NCBI GenBank assembly: GCA_013398015.1
Contig: VZRR01012749.1
Location: forward strand, 62,001 to 126,000
Length of the DNA: 64,000 nucleotides
Direction: 5' to 3'
From: Oreocharis arfaki
Taxonomy: Eukaryota; Chordata; Aves; Passeriformes; Paramythiidae
Shown here: positions 11,001 through 23,400 of the stretch, piece after piece
How positions within the stretch are numbered: position 1 is the first letter of the stretch
How the letters are laid out: every line of letters begins with the position of its first letter
The notes under the pieces: generated by a model
The model's database searches: none
What the model was told of the DNA's origin: nothing
The model's input: the letters and a program-made list of their open reading frames with translations, nothing else
Translations under genes and position numbers: made by a program

Positions 11001-12219
11001 ACCACATCTCAGCTCTGCTGCACCAATGCACTTCGTAAACACTGCATTAATGAGTGCTTAATGCCCCTCCCAAAACCTCTGCTGAATATCTCTCAGTGAT
11101 GAGCTTGGGCCTACATGCAGGGGAGTTTGTGTGGATCCCCAGAGTTACTCATCTAGATATTTACAGGAAGCTGAGCTGAACCTCAGCTGAAGTGATACAC
11201 ATATCCTCTGTGAACACTGCCTCAGAAGCTGCCTGAAGAGCAGCTCCCACAGGGTGCTACCGTCAGGCTGCAGATGTCCTCCTGCGCCACACGCTTCCTC
11301 TGCAGCAAGTTCTCCATCTCCTTCTGACGAGCTTGCAAAGCATCTTCCAGGTGCTTCTGCAGGAGCAAGGAAAAGAAGATAAGGAGGCCATTTCACTACT
11401 CTGCTGTGATTCAGGAACAGTCACAATTCCTAGGGTCAGCATCAGAAGGAAACTGCAACAGGATCTCATATAAAGGCAGCAAGGAGAAGCAAGCACCTGA
11501 TGTACAACCTTGAGAATTATACACGTGTGCACACAATGAATCGAATTTATTTTTAACACTGGGAGCTCCAGCCTGGGATATCTGTTTGCACAAGCTTTAA
11601 ATGCTGCGTGTTGTGAACTGAGTTGTGCAGGGACTGTCCCCTCCAGCAGAGCACTGGGACAAGCAGCCCTCACCCCCAGTCACATGGTCCCTAAGTGAGA
11701 AACAACAAAGCTGTGATTGGAATCGGACACAGCAGTGAGGGAAACAAATGCAAAAGAAAGTGTTCAAAAGACAGACAGTGTAAGGAAATAGGGAGAGGGA
11801 GTAATCAGGAAGAGACACAAATCAGTGCTCTTGGGTCAGATAAGGCTCCACAGTGGGAGAACTGCCCGTGGGAGGATGGGCTGGTGGCTGCACAGGGCTC
11901 CTGTGGCACCTGTCCCGTTCTCCCCAGCCTGGCAGAAGCCACTCACCTGCATCTTCTGCTGGTGCTCCTCGGAGCCGCAGCGCCGCACCTTCTCCACCAG
12001 CCCCGAGAGCAGGTAGTGCGTGCGGAAGGAGCGGCTGGGGAACTTGCGGCGGCACTGCGGGCAGGAGGGGACGTGGGCACAGCTCTCCCAATATTCCTGG
12101 ATGCAGCCCTTGCAGAAGTGGTGCATGCAGTCCAGCATGACGGGCTCGCTGAAGAGCTCGCAGCAGATGGCACAGGTCAGCTCCTCCCGCAGGCTCCGGT
12201 CCTGGCTCCTTCCGGCCAT
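7501..12219 (-). CDS. RING / coiled-coil / PRY-SPRY protein, TRIM superfamily without B-box
   Basis: A complete gene of six coding exons: 12219-11947 (273 nt), 11356-11261 (96), 9649-9416 (234), 9038-9019 (20), 8267-8152 (116) and 8045-7501 (545). All junctions are GT-AG, the phases agree, and the sum is 1284 nt, coding for 427 residues. The order is RING (C16, C19, C31, H33, C36, C39, C53, C56), coiled coil (about residues 92-201), linker, then PRY-SPRY (about 245-425). The exon lengths 96, 234, about 20, 116 and a long last exon follow the TRIM class IV gene plan. The usual B-box zinc finger is absent: the RING exon leads straight into the coiled coil, as in RNF135. By family knowledge it is an E3 ubiquitin ligase that uses the SPRY to bind targets. 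I cannot name the ortholog. The start chosen is the first ATG giving a normal TRIM N-terminus; an in-frame upstream ATG exists at 12285. Confidence 0.85.
8152..9038 (-). CDS. Linker exons of the TRIM-like gene (20 nt and 116 nt)
   Basis: The microexon 9038-9019 encodes VESLDI plus two bases of an Arg codon, between CTGCAG and GTACAT. The next exon, 8267-8152, starts after CCCCAG and encodes PSVRVETQPALDL...ICP, ending one base into an Ala codon before GTGAGC. TRIM genes normally have a 23-nt exon here, so 20 nt is one codon shorter. The reading frame is intact on both sides, which supports the exon. Confidence 0.75.
9416..9649 (-). CDS. Coiled-coil exon of the TRIM-like gene
   Basis: This 234-nt exon (usual TRIM length 231) encodes 78 residues rich in Glu, Leu, Lys and Arg with heptad-like spacing, for example ARLHQILEEAERAVLAELGE and LARLHRHVGQLEEG. 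TRIM coiled coils form antiparallel dimers. With the 96-nt exon at 11356-11261 (KHLEDALQARQKEMENLL...) it gives about 110 residues of helix. Confidence 0.85.
11947..12219 (-). CDS. RING finger exon of the TRIM-like gene
   Basis: Starting at ATG 12219-12217, the exon encodes MAGRSQDRSLREELTC and a C3HC4 RING (CAIC, C-M-H, FCKGC, CPQC). After the last zinc ligand it runs through a helical LLSGLVEKVRRC segment and stops at QQKMQ before donor GTGAGT. There is no C/H-rich B-box after the RING. The opposite strand has a 346-codon open frame over the same bases, which is a composition shadow. Confidence 0.9.
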
Positions 12220-12479
12220 CCCTGCTGGCACACAGGTCCCGCCTTTGTGAAACTCATCCTGCCACCACCACACACAAATCCCCATCCCTCTGGACTGGGC
12301 CGAACTTCTGCCTCTCGTGCGCTCTGGGGCAGGGTTTGGTTACCAGAGCTCGGGCGGGAGGCACAGCACTTGCCCAGGCGCCGCACTGGGTGTATGCAGC
12401 GCTGGAAAGCCCCGAATTACAGAGCAGCCGTGGCCGAGGGTCACTCCCTTTGCACGGTAACAACTTTCCATTTCCCATC

Positions 12480-13020
12480 ACTTCAGCAAAACTGCTCCGT
12501 GCGTCTGACAGGGCCCGGCCTTGTGTCCCCACAGGGCCCCAGCGCAGCGGTCACGCGGCCCGAGGGCTGTCAGCACCCACCCACATCCCGAGCAGCTCCA
12601 GGGCCGACGCAGCACCGGCGCTGCCGTGTGCGGTACCCCTTCGGCTCGAGTCCCGCGGTGCGCACCGTTCGCTCCCCTGGGCGCAGCCCCGGCCCCCCAA
12701 CCATCCCGGGGACCCCACCGTGGGACACCGCTTAGTTTAGTTTGGTTTGGTGCAGGTCCCGTCCGGTCTAACCCAGCCCGGTCCCGTCCCACGGCTCTCT
12801 CACCTGCGACCCTCCGAACTCAGGGCCTCAGCCACGCCCCGCCCCTCATGCGGACTGACGTCCGCCCTGACCAATCAGCGCGCGGATACGCCGCGAGCCC
12901 GCCCGCTCATTGGGTGGGGCGGGGTCCCGGCATGTGACGCGGTCACGTGTGAGCGCGCCGGACCAGCTGCGGGGGCTTCTCCCGCCGCCCGCGGGAAGGC
13001 GCGTGCGGAGCGGGACTGCA
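12480..13020 (-). promoter_or_regulatory. CpG-island promoter and 5' noncoding exon of the TRIM-like gene
   Basis: CpG-dense DNA just upstream of the RING exon. On the minus strand a donor, GGTCGCAG then GTGAGA, ends a probable noncoding exon at 12804; acceptors ending GGTGGCAG or GCCAGCAG lie just before the start codon. Upstream are CCAAT at 12871-12875, an inverted CCAAT (ATTGG) at 12909-12913, a GC box at 12916-12924, TGACGT at 12856-12861 and an E-box CACGTG at 12944-12949. No TATA box is seen. Opposed CCAAT boxes would allow divergent transcription, but no plus-strand gene was recognised. Confidence 0.65.
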
Positions 13021-13033
13021 GTGGACTGGAGTG

Positions 13034-13146
13034 GACTGTCCCTTTACTGCCCCTTTACTGCCCGTACACTGCCCCTTTACTGCCCCTGCACCTCCCTTGC
13101 ACCTCCCTTGCACTGTCCTTACACTGTTCTGCACTGCCCCTGCGCT
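13034..13146. repeat. Imperfect tandem repeat of an ACTGCCCCTTT-like unit
   Basis: About ten degenerate copies of a 10-12 base unit, ACTGCCCCTTT or GCACCTCCCTT, run next to each other at the edge of the CpG island. The plus strand is a C/T-rich tract with regular ACTG or CACT breaks. It looks like a small minisatellite and codes for nothing recognisable. Confidence 0.65.
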
Positions 13147-13199
13147 GGCCTGCGCTGCACAGCTCCCGCCCCACTGCTACATTCAGTAAAGAGCACAGA

Positions 13200-16100
13200 A
13201 ATGAGCTCCGGGCAAAATCCTCTCTCTCTCCCCTGCTCACGGTACCTTCAGAACACAGCTCTGGCCAACGCTTTGGGGTCACAGCTTTAGGTTACCTCAG
13301 AAATCATGAGAGCCGCAGGCTTCTCAGCAAAAGAAAGAAACAAGGAAGGGTTTTCATCCTTGTGTGGTCACCTGATGATGGGCCCTGCGATGTTGTGGGA
13401 AGTGGCAGACGCTGATGGACATGTGAGAAAAAATCACAAGAACTTTCAATACCGGAAGTAAAAGCAAATAAAACTGAAAGGAGAGGGGACACAGGGACTC
13501 ACAAGAGCTGCACAGACCACCTTTCTCCTTCCTAATCACCATTAGAACCAGAGCACGCCCCCAAAAGGGCGATGTGCCAGGCACTGTCCAGCTACTGCCC
13601 CCCTCCTGGTGGTCTGTTTTCTCATTACAGCAGTGCAATTAGGGAAGAAAGTGTTTCTGCCCATCTTAATTTGCTTGTCTGAGGGATTTTCTCAGGCTTT
13701 CTCTTGCACTGTGCGTGCTTGGTCACTGGCATGTGGCCACAGCAGCCCTGTCTGCAGGCGTCAGCTTCTGCCTTGTCCCCAGCACCCCTCGGGGTCACAC
13801 GCTCAGCCACAGCCCCATGCTGATGTTTGGACTTGGCACATCACTGAGTGCATGAGGAGCAATCAGTCCTGGGGGATGCCGGGCAAGCGAGGTGCACCCT
13901 TTGGCTTCTGGGTGGCCAAGCAAGTGACATCCACGGACACCAGCAAGGTCAGGCCATGGCCGAGCGGGCCGGCAGCTCCCACACAGTTTTTATGGGGGCT
14001 CAGGACCTGCTCCAGCTCTCTGAGCAGGGTGGGGGGTTGGTTGCCCCTTCCTGCTCCAATAGCCTTGGTGGCTGTGGGACAGGGCTGCTCAGTCCCCACT
14101 CTCACTGGGCACTGGGGGACAGGAACTAAATGGGCAGGTATTGTTTCCAGCAAGCTGAACCTGCTCCCACTGCTGCCCTTTTATCCTTTCCGCCGCACAA
14201 CACAGAAGCGTGCTCCTGGGAATACCACTAGTATGATGACACTGGGACCTAGGGATGACACAAGGATCCAGGGATGCCTGAACAATCTCCTCTTAGCTGT
14301 GACTTCATGCAGCAAAGCCTCAGTCCCCACATTTAGAGCTTTGTGCTTCCACTAGGCTGGCTCTCACCCTGTGAACATGCCAAGGCTGGCCGGGATCAGT
14401 GCCAGTGCCAGCCTAACGCAGCAGGAGAGCGGCTGGTGTTACCTCCCATCCTCCTGCCACGTGCCAGCAATCCTGAGAAACAGCTGGGTTTGAACTTGTG
14501 GATTTTGGATGGGAGCTGACTCATCTGCTTAGGTACATCCTTTTGAGAGGGAAATGGCTTTGTCATCTGTGTCCAGCCTCTGATCTCCCGGCATTGCCAC
14601 TGTTCCTCCAGAAGACGTTATAAACTATGCACAGACACACAGATGATCAGACAAGATGCCAGCACAGGACACACAGCCCAGGATGCTGCTCCCTCACCTG
14701 TTGCAGCACCCTGATCCTTTATTTGTGATGCTCTGCAGAGAGGTAAAAGCATCAGTAATTGCTTTTTAGCAGAGATGTGGAATGTGCTGCGAAAGGTTAT
14801 GTTCTCCTAGCAGCCCAAGCCAACAGTGCTGGGAGATGTCCCCATGAATCAGCATCTGTGTTGTGGTCAGAACTCATCCCTCCTCATTATGGAGCCCAGG
14901 AGGTGACAGCCTCCCTGGGGCACCTGTAATCCCATTGTTTGGAGTGGCTGTAGCTGGATAACTGAAGCTTTACCCTGAAACAGCAGAATTTGGGATGGCT
15001 CAACTGATGTCAAACTTCCCCATCAGCTCCCTTTGAGCCCCAGCTGGAGCCTAGTCCTGGTCCCTCTGTGCAGCGTGAACAGGAGGAGCATCCCCCTGGC
15101 ATGGCACCAGGCTGGGCAGTGCCAGCAGATACCCTGCCCAGGACTGGCACGGGGCTGTGGGATGGTGCTCTCATGGAAGAGATGCTCTGCACCAGGGTGC
15201 GGAGCTGCCAGCTTGGGTCCAGGTGCTGTAGGACATCCTTCAGCACCCAATGGAGTCCTGGACCCCGTGATGTAGAGGTTTTCCCAAATAACTCCCCTTG
15301 CTGCCAACAGAACCTGTTGCCCATGTAAAATTGCTTATTTCCATCTTTGCAGGTTTGAGCTGCAAATGCAGATTTCAGAGCCAAAGGAGGAGTGACACCA
15401 TTTTACCATGCACGGCACTAATCCATCAATCCAAGAAGAAAGTTCTAACACAGATGGGGATGCCCTTGTCATGGCCATTTCACTTTCTGGGACATCAACT
15501 ACAAGGTCTAAAACTAGCAGTGAGTGGCAATCATTTCCCAATGAACACATCTCCCATCTGGGGATTGAAAACACACACCCGAGCGTCCCCTGGTCTCGGA
15601 TTCCTGTTTAAGTGCTCCTGGCATCTCCCTCCTTTCAGCACTCACTTCAGTTGGCAATGTAATGTTTTTCTTTCTTTTTTTAGCATATCCCTCTCAGGAG
15701 GCTCCAAGCTCTGGGCTGGGACCTGAGAACGCTGTGTTTGGAGAGTTTGATTATGCTCTGGGGAGATGAAGGATAACATGGATTGGGAAGGGTTTGGCTC
15801 AAAGCACATGGATTGGGTCCAAAACTCTTCACCGTTCTCTGTTCCATGCAGTAAATATGAATTCTTGAAGATGGGTGTCAGAGGAAGTGTTTGGCCTTGC
15901 AGGAGGAGGGGGATGAAGTGGGAAGTGCAATGGGTCCAGCTGCTGGGGAGCTTCCCTGGGGTCTCAGCGAAACACGAGGGGTAGGGGAAGCCACTGCTGT
16001 GTCAGTCCCTTGTGTCGGCTCTCCAGATGCAGGCAGGGAAGCTCCACAGGAGACAAGAAGCTCTGCATTTTGATTTCCCTGTTTCACTTTGGTTAGAGTG

Positions 16101-19100
16101 CAAATACACTCCGAGGGCTTTGATTCCTCTGGATCCTGCTCTCCTGGAGTCTCTCCTGGAGGATCCTGTAGCTCTCCCTGAGCAGTGCCTAGCTGTGGGG
16201 CAGGGGAGGAGCAGAGGGGTGGATTGGGGTTGATCTTTTCCATGTGCTGACCTGGATAAGCCCCAGGGGAACGACTCTATGGGGTGAGGATGGGGCAGCT
16301 TGAAGCCAGCCCTTCCCACTGCCCTTGGCATCTCTGGTCAGGAAGGAGTGGAGTGCTGCTGGTCCAGGAGAAATCCCCAGACTCCCCATGTCCCCAAAAG
16401 CAGGCTGCATCCCAGGAAGCTTTGCTTCTGAGAGCTCCTGCCAGCTCTTTCCTGCACTGAGACCAGGAGGGGGAAGAAGTGGAAAGGGATTGCTGTGAAC
16501 AGAAAGAAAAGAGTGAAAGAAGGGATGAGGTAAATCAAGGTAATAGCAGCATCACTGCTAATGGATATTACACTTCCCTCCGTGACCTCAGCTGCAGGGA
16601 CATGATTTAGAGGCCTCGGTTAGAAAGGCGAGCAGGAAATGAAGCAATGCTCCAAGATATGGTATCTTTGGATAAATAGCTGCAGGAGCAAGGTGACCAG
16701 AGGTGGCTATTATTTGCCAATATTTTCTTTCCAGTCCCAAATGATATTGCTGTTTTGCTAAAGCCAGAGCCTTCAAGGCTTTGGAGCCTCTGAAGATGTC
16801 TGACCAGCCCCAAAATACCCCCATGAACTGGCAGCCATGATCCAGGTAAGAGCCCTGTAGAGATGGCAAGAGGTGTTGAGCAGGTTCAAACCATCCTAAA
16901 TATCCCATGAAAGGACCCAGGTGAAGTGAGGGCAGGACTCTGAAAGTTTGTGTCATTTTTTTCCCTCATGTATCCTGGAGAGGGGCTGGGGATCAGCATG
17001 GACAAATCCATCTCCTACCACATGGAGGGAGGGAAACAAGGTCTGGAATAGGCAAAAGAAGATGAACATGGCCTAATCGTGGCTTTTTTTTTTTCCCCAG
17101 GGATGCTCAAATAACTCAATCTCAGGGGACCAGTTTCATGTGCTACTGAACTTCTCAGCCCAGTGTCCCTCCCCATGGTTTGTGTGAACCATCGCTGGCA
17201 GGCCTGTCAGGCAGTCTGTCCTGCCCTGTGAGATTCCCCATGCCACCTCTCCAGGCAGCCAAGAATCCATCACGTTTGCATTCCACCAGCATCCTTCAGC
17301 TCCCCACACCCAGGCGCCAAAACCAGGAGATTTCTGTAAATATTAACATTTCTGGCTGCTGCTTGTTTGCCTGTTTACTCTGAGCTGTGTGTGAAACCTC
17401 TCTGGTACTCCACATGCAGCAGGGGCTTGGCCAGAGCAGCTTTGTCCTCTCAGCCTTCCCTGTGATGGGTCGTGTGTCAGCCCCCAGCCAGCCTGCTGGT
17501 CACTGGGTGCAGGATGCCAGGAATGCTCTTCTCCTGCAGCTGGATCTCTGGTTCATGGTGCTGAGCATTCATAGATGTGCTAAGCTGCCTCTTCATATCC
17601 TGAAGCATTTGCAGGTTTTGATTTTTAATAGTTATTTTTTGGGTTTCTGAACTCAGCTCTGTATAGGAGGGGTGTGGGAAAGGTCTTCATGGCCTCATCT
17701 TACAAAAACAGGCTGGGCTGGCTTTGCTGCTCAAGGTGCTGGAGTCTTGTCCATTAGCATCCACACTCCAGGGTGAGAACACAGTAGCCTTGAAATCCAT
17801 ACCTGTGGTCACATCACATACCCAGATTGCTTTCTCCTGGCTGGGTTGAGGCGGTTTGCTATATTCATTACTTGCATTAAAGACCTCTACAGAGCCCAAT
17901 TCTCTCCCTGATGTCACATATGAAAGTCTTTAGTCCATTCCATGGAAACAGAGAGAATTATTTACCATCACACAGCCTTCAAAAGCCAAGGGACATTTCT
18001 GCAGAAGATTCCACAAGAACAGTATTTCTCAGTGCAACATTTCATGCACAACATAGGTTATTGGGCATAAATGTCCCCCCTTGCTATTTATTTTGCACTT
18101 TGCCATCTGAGGAAGATGCAGATGTGCTCCAAAATCTTATTCATTTTGGAGAAACTCACACTCCACACTGCCTGCAGCTCAGCAGCCTTAGCCTGGAGGC
18201 ACATCCTGTGCTCCCAAGAGGATTTAAAAGCAGCTCTTTACATCCTGGTTCTGCTTCTCCCCCTTCCACTTTCTTAAAGCCACACACTGAAAGACAGAGC
18301 CACAGCATCACCAAAGTGGTCACCAGAAACAAAATAAAAGAAATTCAGTTGCCGTTGAGCGAGATAACCATCTCCCTTAAAGAAAATAATTAAAGTGGCT
18401 GTACCTTTGTTAAAAAATCTGAAAGAGCCTCAAAAAGATTTTCCTTCTGGAGCTGTCACCATAACAACGAATGTTTGCAAAGGATGCAATGGGGAGGGAG
18501 CAAGGGACAGACATGCCCTTGGTAAGCACAGAGTGCCATGCCCGGCCACACAGCCGATGGCCACAGGTGATGCCAAGGATGAGGGGCAGGTCAAACCAGC
18601 GTAGTCCTGGGAATATTGCACAAACCGGAGCTATTCCCAGTGTCTGTACTGGTGAGGTTGTGGCAGTCCTTGGCTAGGCCGCTCACTGCAACCCAAACCC
18701 TGTGTCAGAGCTGCCCTGGACAGTCCTGGGGTCAGGGCTGCCATGGGAGCCAGGCTGAAGCTGAGGCCAGGGCAGGTGGTGATCTTTAGGAGGTTGCAGC
18801 TCCTGCCTCTGGTTTTGACAGTACAGTAAATACTGAGACTGATGATCTTACCACAGGAATGAATTGATCTTTTTCAAAGTCCTGCCATTTGATCCCCATC
18901 CAAAGCTCACAAACTGATTTATTTGTAACAGGAGATGAGGAGGCTCCTTCCTACTCCTTTTTCAGGGCAGTAAGCCGGGGTGCTGCCTTGCCCAGGACAG
19001 TTGTCAAAAGAGGGAATAGCCCATCCTGAAAACACAGCACCTGGGACCCTGCTACCTTTCCCCTTTCTCCAGCTACCTGGGCTGGCTGTGCTCCTCTGCT

Positions 19101-20370
19101 TTACTCTGCAAAATAACAATGCACACTCTCTCGTCCTGCATCTTCTGCTCAGAGTGAATGTCACCCTGAAGGAGTGTGGTTTTCCCCATGGGAAGCTGAG
19201 CACTATGAGCTGCACCATTCGAAGGCACTGAGTGCTCCCAGAGGTAATGCTGTGCAAAGCCATTATTTCCCCTGATACCTGAAATATCTTAAATGCCTGG
19301 GGAGAAGTAAGTCTCTTCTCCCTCCAGCACGAAATGGCTTTCAAAGTAGATTTGCAGGCTCCAGACTCACCTCCCTCGTGTCTGGTGTGAGCTCTTCAGC
19401 GAAGGCAGAGAGGAAACTGCTCATCGAATAATAAATTGCAGGCACGCGCTCCCCTGAGCAGTTGTTTGGAAAGTGTCCCATATGCCTTGTGCCAAATTTG
19501 CTGGCCGGGGAAGCTCAGTGGTATTAGCATGTTCCAGTTAATTAGGGCTGTGAGCCGTCCTTTTCATCGCCTGGAAGAGCTGAGAGAAGGACAAACCCAG
19601 AGCACTGCCTTTATAAGGCTTTTTGCTTTCCAGCACCGTCTCCGCTCAGCTCGTGCGTGCTCTGCTCATACCTTGGGGACACAGCTCTTCCCCTCGGTGC
19701 CATACCTATCTCTCCGTGTCAGACACTGGCTTGTGGGTCATATTTCTGGGGAAAACAGAGCCAAATTCCTGGGTTTGTATCAGGAGTGGCTCTGACCCTC
19801 CTGTGCTCAGACACTGCTCCCAGCCCAGCAATGCTGAGCTGAGCAGGGCACAGGTAACCTGCTCCCTGCCCACAGCTGGTGTGGGTCCCCACAGGACCAG
19901 AAGAGATGGAACGAGGCAGTGAAGCAGCAAACACAATCCTGCTGCTGCTATGGTGGTGGTGAGCACTGGATCCCAGCTCCTGGAAACCTGCTGCCTTTTC
20001 GCAACACCAAGCCCATAGATGACAAACCATGCTCAGAGTTTTCCATCTACTTGCATCACTTTCATTCTTGACACTTTAGAAGAGTTTAGGCTGGGGCTGC
20101 CATCAGCCCATCCAGCTCTGCCTGTTCCCATCACACAATCCAGCATTTATAGTGCTGTTTGGCGTCTCAGGAGTGACAGACTGGGCACAAATTTCTTTGT
20201 GGGACTGTGAAGCAGGAGTATCCAGTCTGGGAGCACAAGACCCTGATGACAGAATGCGCTGCCTAAATGAGATGGGCAACTTAGAAAGAAGTCCTATAGG
20301 GCAAAGTGGGAAAGCAGCTGCCGCTGCTGCACATCCAAGCACCAGGTCCTCTGCTCCAGGGGTGAGTTTG
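13200..20370. other. Intergenic stretch, no gene recognised
   Basis: Neither strand holds an open frame with family resemblance, and I saw no convincing chain of splice-compatible exons. Composition drops to ordinary bird intergenic levels. There are short homopolymer runs (T-run near 17083) but no recognised repeat family. Regulatory DNA may be present, but cannot be shown from a single sequence. Confidence 0.5.
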
Positions 20371-20374
20371 CCAG

Positions 20375-20495
20375 AGTGAAGCATTTTTATCACCTTTTTT
20401 GTGTGCAGAGAACTGAGATACATCAAATGATTTGCCCAAGGGAAGACAGGGAGTCGGTGATACGTGGGGAAACAGGTTCCAACCCAAAAACTCAT
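20375..20495 (+). mobile_element. Relic MIR SINE fragment
   Basis: The segment reads like the 3' half of a MIR element: GAACTGAGATACAT, then GATTTGCCCAAGG, then GAGTCGGTG and AGGTTCCAACCCA. These correspond in order to the GAAACTGAGGCACA, GACTTGCCCAAGG and GGGATTCGAACCCA blocks of MIR. MIRs are ancient tRNA-derived SINEs, rare in birds. The call rests on recalled consensus and the order of blocks. Confidence 0.55.
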
Positions 20496-20499
20496 CCAT

Positions 20500-23400
20500 G
20501 TTTCTATTTTACCCAGACATCTGCTGGTCTACAATGTATCGTATTTTTGCAATCCTGGCTCTGAAGAGCTTATCTGACTGCAATTATCCTCTTCTGCCGA
20601 AGCTGTTTTCTACCTGGCTCAGTACACAAACAACAAGCAACAACCCTCTAATAAATTAACAAAGCTTTGAGTGCAGTGACTTGCAGAAATGGCATCTAGA
20701 TACAGGGGCCAGTTCTGGGCTCAGCAGTGCTGATATCTGCCTGGAGAAACTGCCCGGAGTCTTTCTGTCCTGATGGGAGGATCATCAAGGGGATTTTGTG
20801 TACCAGAGTGAGATCCAGAGGTGGGAAGGGGATGGAAGGGGTAAACCCTCCTAGGCATTAATTAACTTAATCAAATGAGCCCTAGTGGGGCAGGAGCTGA
20901 AGTGTGGTGATGTGTTCAGCAGGACAAATCCCGTTAATCTTTTTCCATATGATCATCTCCTTCCTGACTCACTGACCCTCATCCTGCAGACACACTCAAC
21001 ATCCCTGACTTCTGCCTGCCCTGAAGAAGAGCAGAGCTGTGGCAGTCCCCAGCCAGTCCCAGGCCAACCCACACAGTTTATCTCTCCTCCTTCTTCTCCA
21101 CTGTCTCTCACTGTGGTGTCAGATAGCTCAGATATTTTAGCCAAACCTTGTCCCTGATGGTGTCTCTGCTCCTTCACTAATTCCAGGAATGTTCACATGG
21201 GGACAAAAAGCTCTTACAAAATGAGAATCTGCTTTTAAATTCAGAGAGGGTACAGACAGCTTTCTATCCGCCCTCCCACCCCTGCTTCTCTTTGTGGCTA
21301 ATTTAGTTCCCAAATGCATCAGACTCCCAAATCCACTGCATCCGTGAACTCCAGGGCTCAAATGGAAAAGGGGCTTTTGTGTTACCAAAACTTGCTGATA
21401 CTTTGGAGGCTGCTCAGGAAAACACAGGCGTGACACCTCAGGAAGGAGCAGTGGAAATATTTTGGTTACAGGCAGGTGGAATTAAACAGATGTTTGAAAA
21501 ATGAAAAGCTGCTTTTTAAAGTATGTCACTGTTGCTGCTCCAGATGAAGCAGGGTGAACTAGAGCATCTGGAAGCCTTGGTAACAGTTTTCTTAAAGATT
21601 CTTCCCAGGGAGTGAACAGATAATCCACCTTCCCTTTCTGACAGAAGTTAAGCTACAGCAGATGGCTTACAGCTGTAAGGTGGTCAGACTGAGGACCTGT
21701 CTGCTCACTGAGGCAGAGTAGATTACAGGCCAAAAGACAGCCCTCTTCTCTGCCCCATTTCTCAGCCTTTTGACATCATTTTTGCTCCCTGGAGCACAGA
21801 ATTCATTGTTATATTTCTCAGAAGCACGGGCAAGCAGACTTGCTTTTGCCTAATCAAAGCCCAACCACTGAGAAAGGCTTTTGGTCTGCAAAGATCCTTT
21901 GAATGATCCCGTCACGTCTGGAAGGACACGAGGCTCCTGGGACACCCGTGCAGGCATTTGTGTGTATCCAGCCTGTGTGTGAAAATACCCTGGGCTTGAG
22001 GTTACAACAGGGCATGCAGTGGGCCCTGGCATCTCTGCGTGGGGCTGCACAGCCTTCCACGCCCCAGGACAATGCAAGGCACCATCTTTGTATTCCCCCA
22101 TCCTCCTCCTTCAGAGTGTTGCTGGTTAGGGCTTGGAAGACCCTCAGCTGCTTTGGGATCTGTAAGCTGTGTGGAGAGGTTGTTTTGCACCTCGGTGTTC
22201 AGGCTGCTGCAGTTTGTGCCGCAATTGCTCCTCTCAATCCACCAGGAGTGTGAGGAGTCTGGCACTGCAGCCCCTGGGTGTCCCTTCCTTGTGGAGAAGC
22301 CAAGGCTATGCTGCACTCACTGCTGGCTGTAATTCTCTTGTAGCTGGGTGAGATTAGGCAGACTGGCAGGCAGCCCGTGTCTGTGGTGCTATGAGAAGAG
22401 CCTGACTCCCAGGGACAGGGCTGGGGAGCACCAAGGGACCAGGGACCAAACTCCAGATCAGTGGGTGCCAGCTGGGGTGACAGCCCAGGTGTGCTGAGAG
22501 CTCAAGTGTACCTTTCTGCACTGCTCTGTCTGGTCGAAGAGCTGAGCTGATGTTTTGGAGCACAGCAGGTTTTGGTGCTCCACTGGACCCCTTAGACCGT
22601 GGGAGAGGACATCTTGGGGACTTGTACTGACTAATCCATGATTTAAGAGTTTGCATTTGCTGTCATCCAGCAAACAGCACGTGCCAAAAATGACTGGAAT
22701 TCACCCCATGGTCCTGATGAAGGTTCACAGCTTCAGGCTGCACAAATTTCTCTCCTGTCAATCACTGCCTTCTCCCCAGGCATCTTATTTCAGCCTTGGG
22801 AAGGGAGGAGTGGGGAGCGGTAGCAAAGGAATCTGGAGAACAAGCAAAAAAATTTTACACAGAAGAGAAAGGAGGATAAAAATAATCTTGAGCAGAAATC
22901 AACCATCCACTGCTGCGGACCCTGGAAAGGAGGAGTATCCATCCACCAGGAACAGGGGGGATAGCATGCACCACTCACTTGCCATTGGCTGCTCTTTGCC
23001 TCTCTCTGCAGACCACTGGGAGACAGCAATGGCTCTTTCCAAGCAGTTTTGTCTTGTCCTGCTTCCCTCCACTCCCAGCTTTCCCAAGCAGCTAAATCAA
23101 CAGCCTTAGGGAAAATGAAGGGAGAGAAGACATGAAACTCCCATAAAAATCCAGTTAGCACAGCTGGTGGATTTAATGCCTCCTTTCCTTTCTGAAGAGG
23201 AGACAGGGAGAGAAGGGGGAAGGATGGGACTCATGAGGCCTCTTGTCCAAGTCTTGGGTTCAAGTGTCACTTTCCATGTGATTTCAGGAATGTTCTCAAT
23301 CCTCTTTTTCTGCTGAGCCATTGGAGTGTTTTCTTTTTCCTGGTGTATTGTGACTTTTTGGCACAAAGGGGTGGTCGAAAAGCCTCCCTGTTTTTGTTCT

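Noticed and set aside
11695..12735. Plus-strand open frame of 346 codons
   Set aside because: It is the antisense of the RING exon and its GC-rich promoter. The RING reading on the minus strand explains the sequence, with zinc ligands and matched splice phases.
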